From: JAJXZP01 sp035505775
GTDB taxonomy: Bacteria > Spirochaetota > Spirochaetia > Treponematales > Rectinemataceae
Length of the DNA stretch: 15,914 bases
Direction: 5' to 3'
Assembly (NCBI GenBank): GCA_035505775.1
Contig: DATJQN010000128.1
Coordinates: 1-15,914, forward strand
The notes beneath the pieces were generated by a model. It saw only the letters and a program-made list of their open reading frames with translations, was not told where the DNA came from and searched no databases. Both the position numbers and the translations under genes were made by a program. How positions within the stretch are numbered: position 1 is the first letter of the stretch; each line of letters begins with the position of its first letter. Of the stretch, positions 6,113 to 12,832 are shown one piece after another.

Positions 6113-6457
6113 ATGGGCACTGGACAGGCAGCACCAGAGACTAGGGGCGTTACGGTGGAATTGCTCGCGACCATGGACCTGGGTCCCGAGATCGAGGGCA
6201 TGGCAGGACGCCGCCTTCGCATGCGCAAGGTGAGTTTCGAACCCGGAAGCGTGTTCGGCCCGGTTCACGACCATAAAGACCGTCCGGGCACTGTCTACAT
6301 ACTCCAGGGAACGATCACCGATCATCGGGATGGAGTCGCAACGGACTACGGACCGGGCCCCGGCTGGCCCGAGGACAGGAACACCCTGCACTGGCTCGAG
6401 AACAGAGGATCGATTCCCGCAGTCGAGATCTCTGTCGATATTGTCAGAGACGAGTGA
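6113..6457 (+). CDS. Small single-domain cupin protein
   Basis: A 114-residue beta-barrel cupin. Motif 1 is present as G-P-V-H-D-H-x-D-R-P-G-T-V-Y-I-L-Q-G with the metal-binding HxH pair, and motif 2 as LHWLENRG-S-I-P-A-V with its histidine. The segment DRPGTVYILQGTITDHRDG is typical of a group of small bacterial cupins of unknown function; in those I recall DRPE with a Glu metal ligand, and here Gly occupies that place. It probably binds a metal through three histidines. Substrate is unknown; many such proteins are dioxygenases, isomerases or ligand sensors. The ATG at 6113 is preceded by GGGGAGGAA (6098-6106); an upstream in-frame ATG at 6032 lacks a ribosome binding site and adds non-conserved residues. 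Confidence 0.75.
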   Translation: MGTGQAAPETRGVTVELLATMDLGPEIEGMAGRRLRMRKVSFEPGSVFGPVHDHKDRPGTVYILQGTITDHRDGVATDYGPGPGWPEDRNTLHWLENRGSIPAVEISVDIVRDE

Positions 6458-6530
6458 CCACCGGGCCTGCAGAAGCTTTCCGCTGCTGTCCATCGCCGAA
6501 GACCGCGGCCGAGCCCCACGGTGAGCTGAT

Positions 6531-7673
6531 TCAGAGATCCGCGAATAGCGCTGCGATGTCCCGGGCGAGGAGCTCGGGTTCCTCGAACGGGGCGAAGTGC
6601 CCTCCCCTCGGCATCGCCGTCCAGCGTCGGAGCTCGTAGAGGCGCTCGGCCCACTCCTTCGGCGGATCCCCCTCGAAGACGAATGACTTCGTGAAGTTGG
6701 CGATCCCGGTCGGCACCTGGACAAAGTCCCGCGGCCCCAGCGCGGCGCCGGCCCGGCGGTTGTCGAAGTAGTCGCGCATCGAGCTCGTGATCGTCCGGGT
6801 TGCCCAATAGATGGTGAGCATCGTCACAAGTTCCTCCCGCGGGAATCGCCGGTCGAGGTCGCCGCCCGAGTCGGTCCAGGAGCGCCACTTTTCGAGGATC
6901 CACGCGGCGAGGCCCACAGGCGAGTCAGTGAGGGCGTAGCCGAGGGTCTGCGGCTTGGTCGCCTGCAGATCGCTGTACGCATGCTCCGTCGCTTCCCACT
7001 TCCGGCGCGCCGCGAGGTAGCCGCGCTCGGCCTCCGAGAGCGGCCGCGAACCTTCGCCGATGTACGGCGTGATCTCAAGGTTGCTGAGGTGGAGGCCGAT
7101 CAGGGCGGCCGGATCGCCCAGAGCCATGAAGGTGGCCACGCCGGCGCCGAAGTCCCCGCCGCCCGCTCCATAGCGTTCGTAGCCGAGGCCGCGCATGAGC
7201 CGATGCCAGAGCTCGGCGACCGTCCGATAGGTCGCCCGGGCGGGCCGTGACGAAAAGCCGTAGCCCGGCAGGGAGGGGATGACGAGGTCGAAGGCGGGGC
7301 CGTCGATGCCGTGGGCCTCGGGATCGGTGAGGAGGGGCACGAGGCTCAGATATTCCGCGAAGCTGCTCGGCCAGCCGTGGGTCAGGACGAGGGGAATGCC
7401 GCGCCCGCGCCGCGCGCGCTCGTGGACAAAGTGGATGTCGACCTCGCCGAGCCGCGCGCGGAAATGCCGGAAGCCGTTCAGGCGGCGCTCCTGGGCCCGC
7501 CAGTCGAAGCCCTCCGCCCAGTAGCCGAGGAGTCCCTTCAGGTAATCGAGATCGGTCCCCTGCTCCCAGGCTTCGCCCGGGGCCGGAGGCGGCCACCGCG
7601 TGCCGAGGATGCGCCTCCGGAGGTCCGCGAGAATCTCGTCGGGAATGCTGATCGAGAAGGCTGCGGCGTTCAT
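6531..7673 (-). CDS. Epoxide hydrolase, alpha/beta-hydrolase fold with EHN N-terminal domain
   Basis: The 380-residue protein has the EHN domain (about 3-105: FSISIPDEILADLRRRI, then the WEQGTDLDYLK region and FDWRAQE, all conserved) followed by the hydrolase core. Core features are the HGWP oxyanion motif (99-102), SLPGYGFSSRP (134-144), the nucleophile elbow GGGDFGAG with Asp174, and the catalytic His359 in MPRGGHFAPFEEPELLARDI. Family enzymes open epoxides by forming an ester with the Asp, then hydrolysing it. The acid partner should lie around 325-340, where FVFEGDPP holds Glu and Asp candidates; I cannot assign it. Start at 7673 is preferred because a longer start would overlap the upstream reductase gene; a plausible AGGT precedes it. 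It is 28 bp downstream of that gene, so probably co-transcribed. The natural substrate is unknown. Confidence 0.85.
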   Translation of the reverse strand: MNAAAFSISIPDEILADLRRRILGTRWPPPAPGEAWEQGTDLDYLKGLLGYWAEGFDWRAQERRLNGFRHFRARLGEVDIHFVHERARRGRGIPLVLTHGWPSSFAEYLSLVPLLTDPEAHGIDGPAFDLVIPSLPGYGFSSRPARATYRTVAELWHRLMRGLGYERYGAGGGDFGAGVATFMALGDPAALIGLHLSNLEITPYIGEGSRPLSEAERGYLAARRKWEATEHAYSDLQATKPQTLGYALTDSPVGLAAWILEKWRSWTDSGGDLDRRFPREELVTMLTIYWATRTITSSMRDYFDNRRAGAALGPRDFVQVPTGIANFTKSFVFEGDPPKEWAERLYELRRWTAMPRGGHFAPFEEPELLARDIAALFADL

Positions 7674-7701
7674 CGACCTGAGGTCCGCCTCGACCTCGAC
7701 C

Positions 7702-8295
7702 TCAACCCTGGCCCCGGACCGGGACGTAGTGCAGATAGACCACGCCGGTGGGCAGGTTGACGGTTTCAAGCAGCTTCAGATTGACGCGCATGCCTTCGGG
7801 AAAGAGCTTCTTGCCGCCTCCGAGCGAGAGGGGATAGACGTGGAGCAGATATTCGTCGACCAGGTCCTCCTTGATGAGCTCGTGCACGAGGACGCTGCTT
7901 CCGTCGAGGAGGATATCCTTGCCGGGAGCGGCCTTGAGTTTCCGCACTTCCTCGACGACCGGGCCCGAGAGGATGACCGAGTTTCTCCAAGCGGCCGCGC
8001 TTTTAAGGCTGCGCGTGACGACGTACTTCCTGATGCCGTTCATCGCGTCGCCGAAGGGATCGCCGGGCGGCATGGGTTCGAAGGCGCCGCCATGACCTTC
8101 CCAGGTCCTGCGTCCGAGGAGGAGGGCATCGGCCTTGGAAAAGGCGGCGAAGAAGTGCGCGCCGATGTCGTCGTGCCAGTAGCTCCGGGTCCAGCCCCCC
8201 TGGCTGAAGCCCCCGTCCTGGTCCTCGACGGCGCCGCCCGGCGCCTGGATGACCCCGTCCAAACTGATGAACTCGGCCACGACAAGCTTTCTCAT
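7702..8295 (-). CDS. Dihydrofolate reductase/RibD C-terminal domain family protein
   Basis: A 197-residue single-domain protein of the RibD_C/DHFR fold. Signs are the first strand MRKLVVAEFISLDGVIQAPGG, the LLGRRTWEG segment (60-68) that in DHFR binds NADPH, IRKYVVTRSLKSA (88-100), DILLDGSSVLVHELIKEDLVDEYLLHVYPLSLGGGKKLF, and a short C-terminal strand pair. Such stand-alone proteins are common, mostly uncharacterised NADPH-dependent reductases, not true folate enzymes. GGAGG lies 5 nt upstream of the ATG at 8295. It is followed after 28 bp by the epoxide hydrolase gene and preceded after 93 bp by the Imm-5-like gene, all on minus, so the four genes from merR on may form one transcript. A second member of this family lies at 11096-11746. 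Confidence 0.85.
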   Translation of the reverse strand: MRKLVVAEFISLDGVIQAPGGAVEDQDGGFSQGGWTRSYWHDDIGAHFFAAFSKADALLLGRRTWEGHGGAFEPMPPGDPFGDAMNGIRKYVVTRSLKSAAAWRNSVILSGPVVEEVRKLKAAPGKDILLDGSSVLVHELIKEDLVDEYLLHVYPLSLGGGKKLFPEGMRVNLKLLETVNLPTGVVYLHYVPVRGQG

Positions 8296-8315
8296 GCCAA
8301 CCTCCTGTGCCCGCC

Positions 8316-8341
8316 GTACCTGGCACTTGGTCGCCAGGCAC
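8316..8341 (-). promoter_or_regulatory. Inverted repeat between the Imm-5-like and reductase genes
   Basis: Arms 8316-8324 and 8333-8341 pair over 9 bp with one G-U and an 8-nt loop. It has no T-run after it on minus, so it is not a clear terminator. It could be an attenuator, an operator or an mRNA processing site in the 93-bp gap. Confidence 0.3.
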
Positions 8342-8388
8342 TCCGAATAAGATACACATGAGGTGGCGAGAACGAGTATCAAGTACAG

Positions 8389-8937
8389 TCAGTACGCCGA
8401 GGGGAGAGCGCGGATGCCCGCGTCGAGCTCATGGAGAAGGCTGTCCAGGCGGCTATTCCCCGGTTGACGGGCGGGCATCTGGCACAAAACTTCGCGGACC
8501 GCCGCCGGGGCATGCTCGATCGCCCAACGGATCTCTTCTTTGGCAACCTGTGCTTCGCCGGCATGGTGGAGTTCGAGTGCGAGTGCGGCGTAGGCCGCCG
8601 GGCCGACTATATGCTTGGTCTGTTGCACATCCGCCAGGGGATGGGTATAGGCGCTCGACGCGGCGAGACCCGCGGCCCGCGCGGCCGCCGCGGCTGCGGG
8701 ATCGGGAGCCGCGCGTGCGGCGGACAGCGCGTCCAGGGCCAGCCTGCGCAGCCGGGCTGTACGCTTCCCGCCGGCGGCAAAGACGCGGATGCCTTCCAGT
8801 GCCGCACGCGGCCGGGAGTCCGAACCGGGTTGGGTTTCATACACCGCCAGTGCCCGCTCGGCGCAGTCCGCGGCCCAGGCCCCGATGCTCCGCAGCGCGT
8901 CCAGGCTCAGCGAGAAGGTCCTGATCTCGCTCTTCAT
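8389..8937 (-). CDS. Imm-5-like (putative immunity) domain protein
   Basis: A 182-residue, all-helical, alanine-rich cytoplasmic protein. It resembles the family commonly labelled 'putative immunity protein' / Imm-5-like: FSLSLDALRSIGAWAADCAERAL at the N-terminus, RPRAALEGIRVFAAGGKRTARLRR, AAGLAASSAYTHPLADVQQTKHIVGPAAYAALALEL in the middle and VREVLCQMPARQPGNSRLDSLLHELD at the C-terminus. The family name comes from comparative genomics of polymorphic toxins; activity as an immunity factor is not shown for stand-alone members, and no toxin gene is present here. Its ATG (8937-8935) overlaps the TGA of merR (8936-8934), so it is translationally coupled to a MerR regulator. This argues for a stress or ligand-response role rather than toxin neutralisation. 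Family assignment is from memory of the pattern. Confidence 0.65.
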   Translation of the reverse strand: MKSEIRTFSLSLDALRSIGAWAADCAERALAVYETQPGSDSRPRAALEGIRVFAAGGKRTARLRRLALDALSAARAAPDPAAAAAARAAGLAASSAYTHPLADVQQTKHIVGPAAYAALALELHHAGEAQVAKEEIRWAIEHAPAAVREVLCQMPARQPGNSRLDSLLHELDAGIRALPSAY

Positions 8938-9344
8938 GCTTTTCCCGTATGCCGAAGCTCGAACATCGAACGGGCCCGCTGCGGATCGTCGGTCAGGGCA
9001 ATCCGGTACTCCAGCATCCACCGGAGGGTGCCCAGTATCTGCTCGTACTCGTCCTTCCTGCCTTCGATCTCGGTGATCTTCGCACGTATCCGTTCGATCA
9101 CGCGCCGGTTGCCGAGGCTCTGGGCATCCTCTTCCTGCAAGGTCTCTTTCATCTCGGCCAGAGTGAAGCCCACACCCTGGAGTTTCCGTATCAGCTTCAG
9201 ACGTTCGACCGCCTCCACGGAGTAGCTGCGATAGTTGTTGTCTTCCCGCCGAACATGCCGGTGGTCCAGAAGGCCCTCCCGCTCGTAATAGCGGATCGTG
9301 GGGGCTGTCAGGCCTGTCTGCTCTCCCAGCTCGTGTATCTTCAT
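8934..9344 (-). CDS. MerR-family transcriptional regulator
   Basis: A 136-residue regulator. The winged HTH is at about 1-70: KIHELGEQTGLTAPTIRYYEREGLL, then NNYRSYSVEAVERLKLIRKLQGVGFTLAEMKETL, all classic MerR signature positions. A long coiled-coil helix (about 78-112) for dimerisation follows. The C-terminal tail is short and the protein contains no cysteine, so it is not a CueR, ZntR, MerR or SoxR type metal or redox sensor; the effector is unknown. AGGAT precedes the ATG. It is divergent from an SDR gene across 97 bp holding a TNAAGTNNACTTNA dyad within a 19-bp-spaced promoter, the normal MerR arrangement. It is coupled downstream to the Imm-5-like gene. Confidence 0.92.
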   Translation of the reverse strand: MKIHELGEQTGLTAPTIRYYEREGLLDHRHVRREDNNYRSYSVEAVERLKLIRKLQGVGFTLAEMKETLQEEDAQSLGNRRVIERIRAKITEIEGRKDEYEQILGTLRWMLEYRIALTDDPQRARSMFELRHTGKA

Positions 9345-9366
9345 GATCCTGCACGCTCGAAATGTC

Positions 9367-9397
9367 TTGCCTTGAAGTTCACTTTACAGTTTAGCTT
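9367..9397 (+). promoter_or_regulatory. MerR-type promoter (19-bp spacer) for the divergent SDR gene with embedded operator
   Basis: TTGCCT (9367-9372) and TAGCTT (9392-9397) are 19 bp apart, the over-long spacing that MerR proteins correct by DNA distortion. The spacer carries the dyad TGAAGTTCACTTTA (9373-9386; core AAGT-TC-ACTT), a likely binding site for the neighbouring MerR. The dyad centre is about 2-3 bp off the spacer centre. Confidence 0.5.
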
Positions 9398-9409
9398 TTG
9401 CCTGTTCAA
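9381..9409 (-). promoter_or_regulatory. merR promoter overlapping the operator
   Basis: On the minus strand TTGAAC (9409-9404) and TAAAGT (9386-9381) are exactly 17 bp apart, a good sigma-70 promoter reading into merR with a start near 9374. Its -10 lies in the dyad, so MerR binding should repress its own gene while activating the divergent one. Confidence 0.5.
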
Positions 9410-9441
9410 CCCAGTCTACCCGAAATGCAACGGAGGCACTC

Positions 9442-10284
9442 ATGATGCGTGTACTGGTTACGGGGGCGGCAGGCTATATCGGCAGCGCCGTCATTCGGGA
9501 ACTCATGGAGGCCGGCCATCAGGTCGTCGGTCTCTCCCACTCCGATCGGGGCGCCGCGGCGCTCAGGCAGGCAGGGGTCGAGGTGTGTCGGGCCGATCTC
9601 GAGGATCTCGACAGTCTGCGCAGCGCCGCCGCTTCCTCGGAGGGAGTCATCCACCTGGCCTTCATCCACGACTTTTCGGACTTCGCCGCATCTCTGGCCA
9701 CGGATGTGCGCGCCGTCGAGGCGATGGGCGCCGCCCTCGAGGGCAGCGGCAAACCCTTCGTGATCACCGCCCATGCGAACGGAGAAGCCGCGGAGAAGGC
9801 GGCGCTCTCGCTGGCCGAACGCGGGGTGCGCAGCTCGGTTGTGTCGCTCGCGCCCTCCGTGCACGGCGAGGGCGACAAGGGTTTCGTGCCCCGGCTCATC
9901 GCGATCGCCCGCGAAAAAGGCGTCTCCGCCTACGTCGGCGATGGGAGCAACCGCTGGCCGGCCGTGCATCGCCTCGACGCGGCGCGGCTGTTCCGCATGG
10001 CCTTCGAAGCCGCGCCGGCGGGGTCGAGGCTCTTCGGGATCGGCGATGAAGGCCTGCCCTTCAGCGAGATCGCCGGCGTCATTGGCCGCCACCTGAAGCT
10101 CCCCGTGACGAGCATCCCGCGCGAGGCCGCGGAAGGCCACTTCGGCTTCCTGGGCGGCCTTGCAGCGCTCGACATGCCACGATCGGGTGCCGAGACGCAG
10201 AGACTCCTTGGCTGGCGTCCGACGCAGGTGGGACTCATCGCGGATCTCGAAGCGGGTCACTACTTCCGCGGGGCTGCCGATTAG
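9442..10284 (+). CDS. Atypical/extended short-chain dehydrogenase (NAD-dependent epimerase/dehydratase-like)
   Basis: A 280-residue protein with an N-terminal Rossmann fold: MRVLVTGAAGYIGSAVIREL, with the GxxGxxG dinucleotide loop at about 8-14, and a second strand followed by SHSDRG. RADLEDLDSLR is the adenine-side Asp-Leu motif, and GVIHLAF matches the strand-4 H-L-A motif. VHRLDAARLFRMAFE near 175-190 is typical of SDR subfamily members annotated as NAD(P)-binding or epimerase-like. No YxxxK pair is visible at the usual place (about 140-160), as is common in atypical SDRs, so reductase activity is uncertain. GGAGG (9432-9436) serves ATG 9442, or ATG 9445 directly after it; which is used is open. 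Probably controlled by the divergent MerR. Confidence 0.85.
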   Translation: MMRVLVTGAAGYIGSAVIRELMEAGHQVVGLSHSDRGAAALRQAGVEVCRADLEDLDSLRSAAASSEGVIHLAFIHDFSDFAASLATDVRAVEAMGAALEGSGKPFVITAHANGEAAEKAALSLAERGVRSSVVSLAPSVHGEGDKGFVPRLIAIAREKGVSAYVGDGSNRWPAVHRLDAARLFRMAFEAAPAGSRLFGIGDEGLPFSEIAGVIGRHLKLPVTSIPREAAEGHFGFLGGLAALDMPRSGAETQRLLGWRPTQVGLIADLEAGHYFRGAAD

Positions 10285-10299
10285 GGCTGGAGACATTCA

Positions 10300-10335
10300 G
10301 CGCGGAAGCGTGGAGGGGCCGCGCTTCAGGCGCGC
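10300..10335. terminator. Possible bidirectional terminator between convergent genes
   Basis: GAAGCG (10305-10310) pairs with CGCTTC (10322-10327), and outside that GCGCG (10300-10304) pairs with CGCGC (10331-10335) across a three-base internal loop. It lies in the 67-bp gap between convergent genes. There is no T-run, so termination is only suggested by position. Confidence 0.25.
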
Positions 10336-10351
10336 ATCTTCGGCCGGCTCC

Positions 10352-10930
10352 TCAGTGCAGCCTCTCTCCCTTTTCAAGCATGGCAAGGAGGCTTTCGAAG
10401 CGGCGCTTCCGGGTTGCCTTTGTCTTCGCGGTCTGCAGTCTCCAGGCGATGGCGTAGTGGTTGGCGCGATTGAGACTCTGGAAGGTCGCCTTGGCCCGCG
10501 CGTTGGCTTCGAGCGCCGCAAGGAAATCCTCGGGGACGGTCATCCCACTGGGTGAGTCATAGGCGGCCTCGAACCGGCCGTCACGTTTCGCGGTCTCGAC
10601 TTCGGCCAGGCCGGGGGCCCGCATCTTTCCGGCTGCGCTGAGCCGGGCGACGTGCTCGATGTTGCGCTTGGACCAGAGGCTGCGCGGCCGGCGCGGCGTG
10701 AATTTCTGCAGGAAGTACTCGTCGTCGAAGGCTTTCTTCTGGCCGTCGATCCAGCCGAAGCAGAGAGCCGCGTCAAGGGCCTCATCGTAGGTCACCGAGG
10801 CTATGCCTGAGGCTTTCTTCGCGATCTTGAGCCACAGCCCCGCGGAGGAGGCATGCCGCTCTGCGAGCCAGGTCTCCCATGCGGCAGCTGTCGCAAAGGT
10901 CTTGATCGGCAGTTCACTTGGTGGCGCCAT
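10352..10930 (-). CDS. YdeI/OmpD-associated family protein
   Basis: A 192-residue protein carrying the family's recognisable blocks: LWLKIAKKASG near 32-42, YDEALDAALCFGWIDGQKK (48-66), the basic FTPRRPRSLWSKRN (77-90), and a C-terminal SLNRANHYAIAWRLQTAKTKATRKRRFESLL helix-rich end. Members are small cytoplasmic proteins; the E. coli YdeI name is linked to polymyxin and bacteriocin resistance, but the molecular function is unknown. Length is normal for the family. ATG 10930 follows a GAGG at moderate spacing. A likely promoter (TTGACG / TAGCTT) lies just upstream, so it is probably a single-gene unit, convergent with the SDR gene. Confidence 0.85.
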   Translation of the reverse strand: MAPPSELPIKTFATAAAWETWLAERHASSAGLWLKIAKKASGIASVTYDEALDAALCFGWIDGQKKAFDDEYFLQKFTPRRPRSLWSKRNIEHVARLSAAGKMRAPGLAEVETAKRDGRFEAAYDSPSGMTVPEDFLAALEANARAKATFQSLNRANHYAIAWRLQTAKTKATRKRRFESLLAMLEKGERLH

Positions 10931-10953
10931 GTCGTGAGCCTCTCATCTGACGA

Positions 10954-10983
10954 AAGCTATTGAGGGTATTCCGCGCTCGTCAA
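10954..10983 (-). promoter_or_regulatory. Candidate promoter of the ydeI-like gene
   Basis: TTGACG (10983-10978, 5 of 6) and TAGCTT (10959-10954) are 18 bp apart on the minus strand, giving a start near 10947 and a 17-nt leader. The -10 is weak. Confidence 0.35.
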
Positions 10984-11095
10984 GCCGCCCGGCTTAGTCC
11001 CGCACTAGCCGGATCGTCGGAGGTTTCGTAGCTTCTAGCAGATGAGTGGTCTCGGATACGCGTTCCGGTACCGGGGCCGCCTCAAGGAGCGTGCC

Positions 11096-11746
11096 ATGCA
11101 GCGGCTTGTCGTTCGCAGTTTCGCCATTTCGCTGGACGGGTTCAGCGCGGCGCCCGGCCAGAGCCAGGAAGAGCCCTTCGGCCGGGATGGGCTTAAGCTC
11201 ATGGACTGGGTCTTCGCCACGAAGTTCTTCAACCAGATGTACGGCCGGGAGGGCGGGACCGAGGGCATGGACAACGACTTCATGGCCCGCTCCGACGAGA
11301 ACATCGGTGCCAGCATCATGGGCAGGCACATGTTCGGACCTCCCCCCGACGTCACGGACCGGGAGTCCTGGCGGGGCTGGTGGGGCGAAAACCCTCCCTA
11401 CCACCATCCCGTCTTCGTCCTCTGCCACGAGCCGAGGGCTCCCCTCGCAATGGAGGGCGGCACGAGCTTCACCTTCATCACCGACGGCATCGAGTCGGCG
11501 CTGCGCCAGGCCTTCGCCGCAGCGCAGGGCCGGGACGTGCGTCTGGCAGGCGGCGCCGCCACGGTGCGCCAGTACTGGCACGCGGGACTGATCGACGAGC
11601 TCCACCTCGTCCAGGTGCCCATTCTCTTCGGGCAGGGTGAGCGGATCTTCGAGGGCTTGGGCGGCGTCGAGAAGCGCTACGAGTGCGTGGAGTTCAGCCC
11701 CTCCAAAGCGGTCTCGCATCTGCGCATCGTGAAGAAGGCCGGGTAG
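11096..11746 (+). CDS. Dihydrofolate reductase/RibD C-terminal domain family protein (second copy of family)
   Basis: A 216-residue RibD_C/DHFR-fold protein. Landmarks are the first strand QRLVVRSFAISLDGFSAAP, the insert SDENIGASIMGRHMFG (66-81) with the GR-x-M/T NADPH-side motif, HPVFVLCHEPR (104-114), a DVRLAGGAATVRQYWHAGLIDELHLVQVPILFGQGERIF block (147-185) and a final short strand. It differs from the copy at 7702-8295 in the longer segment around 40-100 (tryptophan-rich SWRGWWGENPPYHHP), so the two are not recent duplicates. AAGGAG (11084-11089) lies 6 nt before ATG 11096; an upstream in-frame ATG at 11042 lacks a good ribosome binding site. Probable NAD(P)H reductase of unknown substrate. 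It is followed by an SDR gene after 70 bp. Confidence 0.85.
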   Translation: MQRLVVRSFAISLDGFSAAPGQSQEEPFGRDGLKLMDWVFATKFFNQMYGREGGTEGMDNDFMARSDENIGASIMGRHMFGPPPDVTDRESWRGWWGENPPYHHPVFVLCHEPRAPLAMEGGTSFTFITDGIESALRQAFAAAQGRDVRLAGGAATVRQYWHAGLIDELHLVQVPILFGQGERIFEGLGGVEKRYECVEFSPSKAVSHLRIVKKAG

Positions 11747-11772
11747 CGCGTGGGCACATCCGGGGTCGGGCG

Positions 11773-11804
11773 GACAATCGGCTTGAGCGTCTCAACCCAT
11801 TGTC
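11773..11804 (+). promoter_or_regulatory. Imperfect hairpin abutting the SDR ribosome binding site
   Basis: GACAAT (11773-11778) pairs with ATTGTC (11799-11804), GG (11780-11781) with CC (11797-11798), and TTGAG (11783-11787) with CTCAA (11791-11795) around loop CGT: 13 bp with one C bulge and one C-C mismatch. The Shine-Dalgarno AGGAGG begins at the next base (11805). It could modulate translation of the SDR gene or act as an operator; no T-run follows, so it is not an intrinsic terminator of the reductase gene. Confidence 0.45.
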
Positions 11805-11816
11805 AGGAGGAATAGC

Positions 11817-12605
11817 ATGCTGCTTGAAAAGAAAAACGCGGTGATCTACGGAGCGGGCGGAGACGTGGGCAGCGCCGTGGCTCGGGCCTTCGCTCGCGAG
11901 GGCGCGAGAGTGTTCATGGTAGGGCGGACTCTCGCCCCCCTCGAGGCCCTGGCCGACGAGATCAGGAAGGCCGGGGGAAGAGCGGAGGCGGCCGAGGTGG
12001 ATGCCTTCGATGAGCAGGCGGTTGAGCGGCATCTGGACGAGCTGCTGCAGAAGACGGGGAGCATCGACATCTCCTTCAACGTGGTCGGTATAGGCTATTC
12101 CCAGGGCACGCCGCTCATCGGGATGAAGCTGGAGGAGTTCACCAAGGGTATCACCGACGTCATGCGAACGCAGTTCCTGACCATGACGGCCGCCGGGAGG
12201 CGGATGAGCCGGCACGGCAGGGGTGTGATCCTGGCGATCACCGCGACTCCGGCCGGCCGCTTTGTTCCGACGAACTCCGGCAACTTCGGGGTTTCCTGCG
12301 CGGCGATCGAAAATCTCTGTCGCCAGATGGCCGGGGAGCTTGGGCCGAGCGGCGTACGGGTAGTCTGCCTCCGCTCGGCAGGCTCTCCCGACGCCCCCGG
12401 ACTGGATGCGTTTTTCCACCGCCTGGCCGATCGGATCGGCGTTTCCCGGGAAGCGCTCGAGGCTGATCTTGCGAAGAGCACCATGCTCAAACGGATGCCG
12501 AGGATCGCCGAGGTGGCGAATACGGCGGCCATGATGGCCTCGGACTATGCATCCGCCATGACCGGAGCGATCGCCAACGTGACCTGCGGGGACGCGGTCG
12601 ACTAG
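11817..12605 (+). CDS. SDR-family protein with replaced catalytic Tyr and Lys
   Basis: A 262-residue protein of classical SDR size. The Rossmann loop is YGAGGDVGSA (11-20), followed by RVFMVGRTLAPLEALADEIRKAGG with the Arg typical of NADP use, and VDAFDEQAVERHL (61-73). The usual NNAG motif reads FNVVG (87-91). The catalytic segment, normally S-x-Y-x-x-x-K, reads S-G-N-F-G-V-S-C-A-A-I-E: Phe157 stands for Tyr and Cys161 for Lys. The Ser-bearing strand reads AITATPAG. The rest, through the RVVCLRSAGSPDAPG loop and the DYASAMTGAIANVTCG end, is intact, so this is not a pseudogene. It likely binds a nucleotide but cannot use the standard SDR proton relay. AGGAGG (11805-11810) lies 6 nt before the ATG. 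It probably follows the reductase gene on one transcript. Confidence 0.8.
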   Translation: MLLEKKNAVIYGAGGDVGSAVARAFAREGARVFMVGRTLAPLEALADEIRKAGGRAEAAEVDAFDEQAVERHLDELLQKTGSIDISFNVVGIGYSQGTPLIGMKLEEFTKGITDVMRTQFLTMTAAGRRMSRHGRGVILAITATPAGRFVPTNSGNFGVSCAAIENLCRQMAGELGPSGVRVVCLRSAGSPDAPGLDAFFHRLADRIGVSREALEADLAKSTMLKRMPRIAEVANTAAMMASDYASAMTGAIANVTCGDAVD

Positions 12606-12787
12606 CGGGGAGACAGCCGGAAACATCGCCCGGCGCAGGCAGGGCATCGTGCCCGGCCCCGGGACGAGGGTTGCGGCCTCCGGGCGCGACAGCTGCGGCT
12701 GGGATGCGCCTCGAATACCGGCCGGGTCTCGACAGTCGGCCGGAGCATGGCCCGTGGCCGTTGACGCCTTCAGGCAGGAGCAGTATC

Positions 12788-12815
12788 TTGAAGGAAGTTT
12801 AGGGTAACCTAAATT
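12788..12815 (+). promoter_or_regulatory. Promoter of the mntR-like-mntH-usp operon
   Basis: TTGAAG (12788-12793) and TAAATT (12810-12815) are 16 bp apart. The predicted start, near 12822, leaves only about 11 nt before the ATG at 12833, enough for the GGAG (12824-12827). The operator overlaps the spacer and -10. Confidence 0.45.
12798..12813. promoter_or_regulatory. DtxR/MntR-type operator
   Basis: TTTAGGGTAACCTAAA is a perfect 6+6 inverted repeat with a 4-bp centre. It shares the TTAGG...CCTAA half-sites of DtxR/IdeR/SirR/MntR-type operators. It sits on the promoter of the regulator's own operon, so metal-loaded repressor should shut the operon off. Confidence 0.75.
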
Positions 12816-12832
12816 AAAGTTTCGGAGTAGCT

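Noticed and set aside
7674..7769. Longer N-terminus for the epoxide hydrolase
   Set aside because: It would overlap the upstream reductase gene and adds residues with no family similarity; the conserved EHN domain begins at the ATG at 7673.
8431..9225. Plus-strand open frame opposite the Imm-5-like and merR genes
   Set aside because: It spans two coupled, recognisable minus-strand genes, is Arg/Gly/Cys-rich and has no start context.
12642..12654. GGGCA-TCG-TGCCC hairpin after the altered SDR gene
   Set aside because: Only 5 bp in GC-rich sequence with no T-tract; not enough to call a terminator. The rest of 12606-12787 shows no gene.
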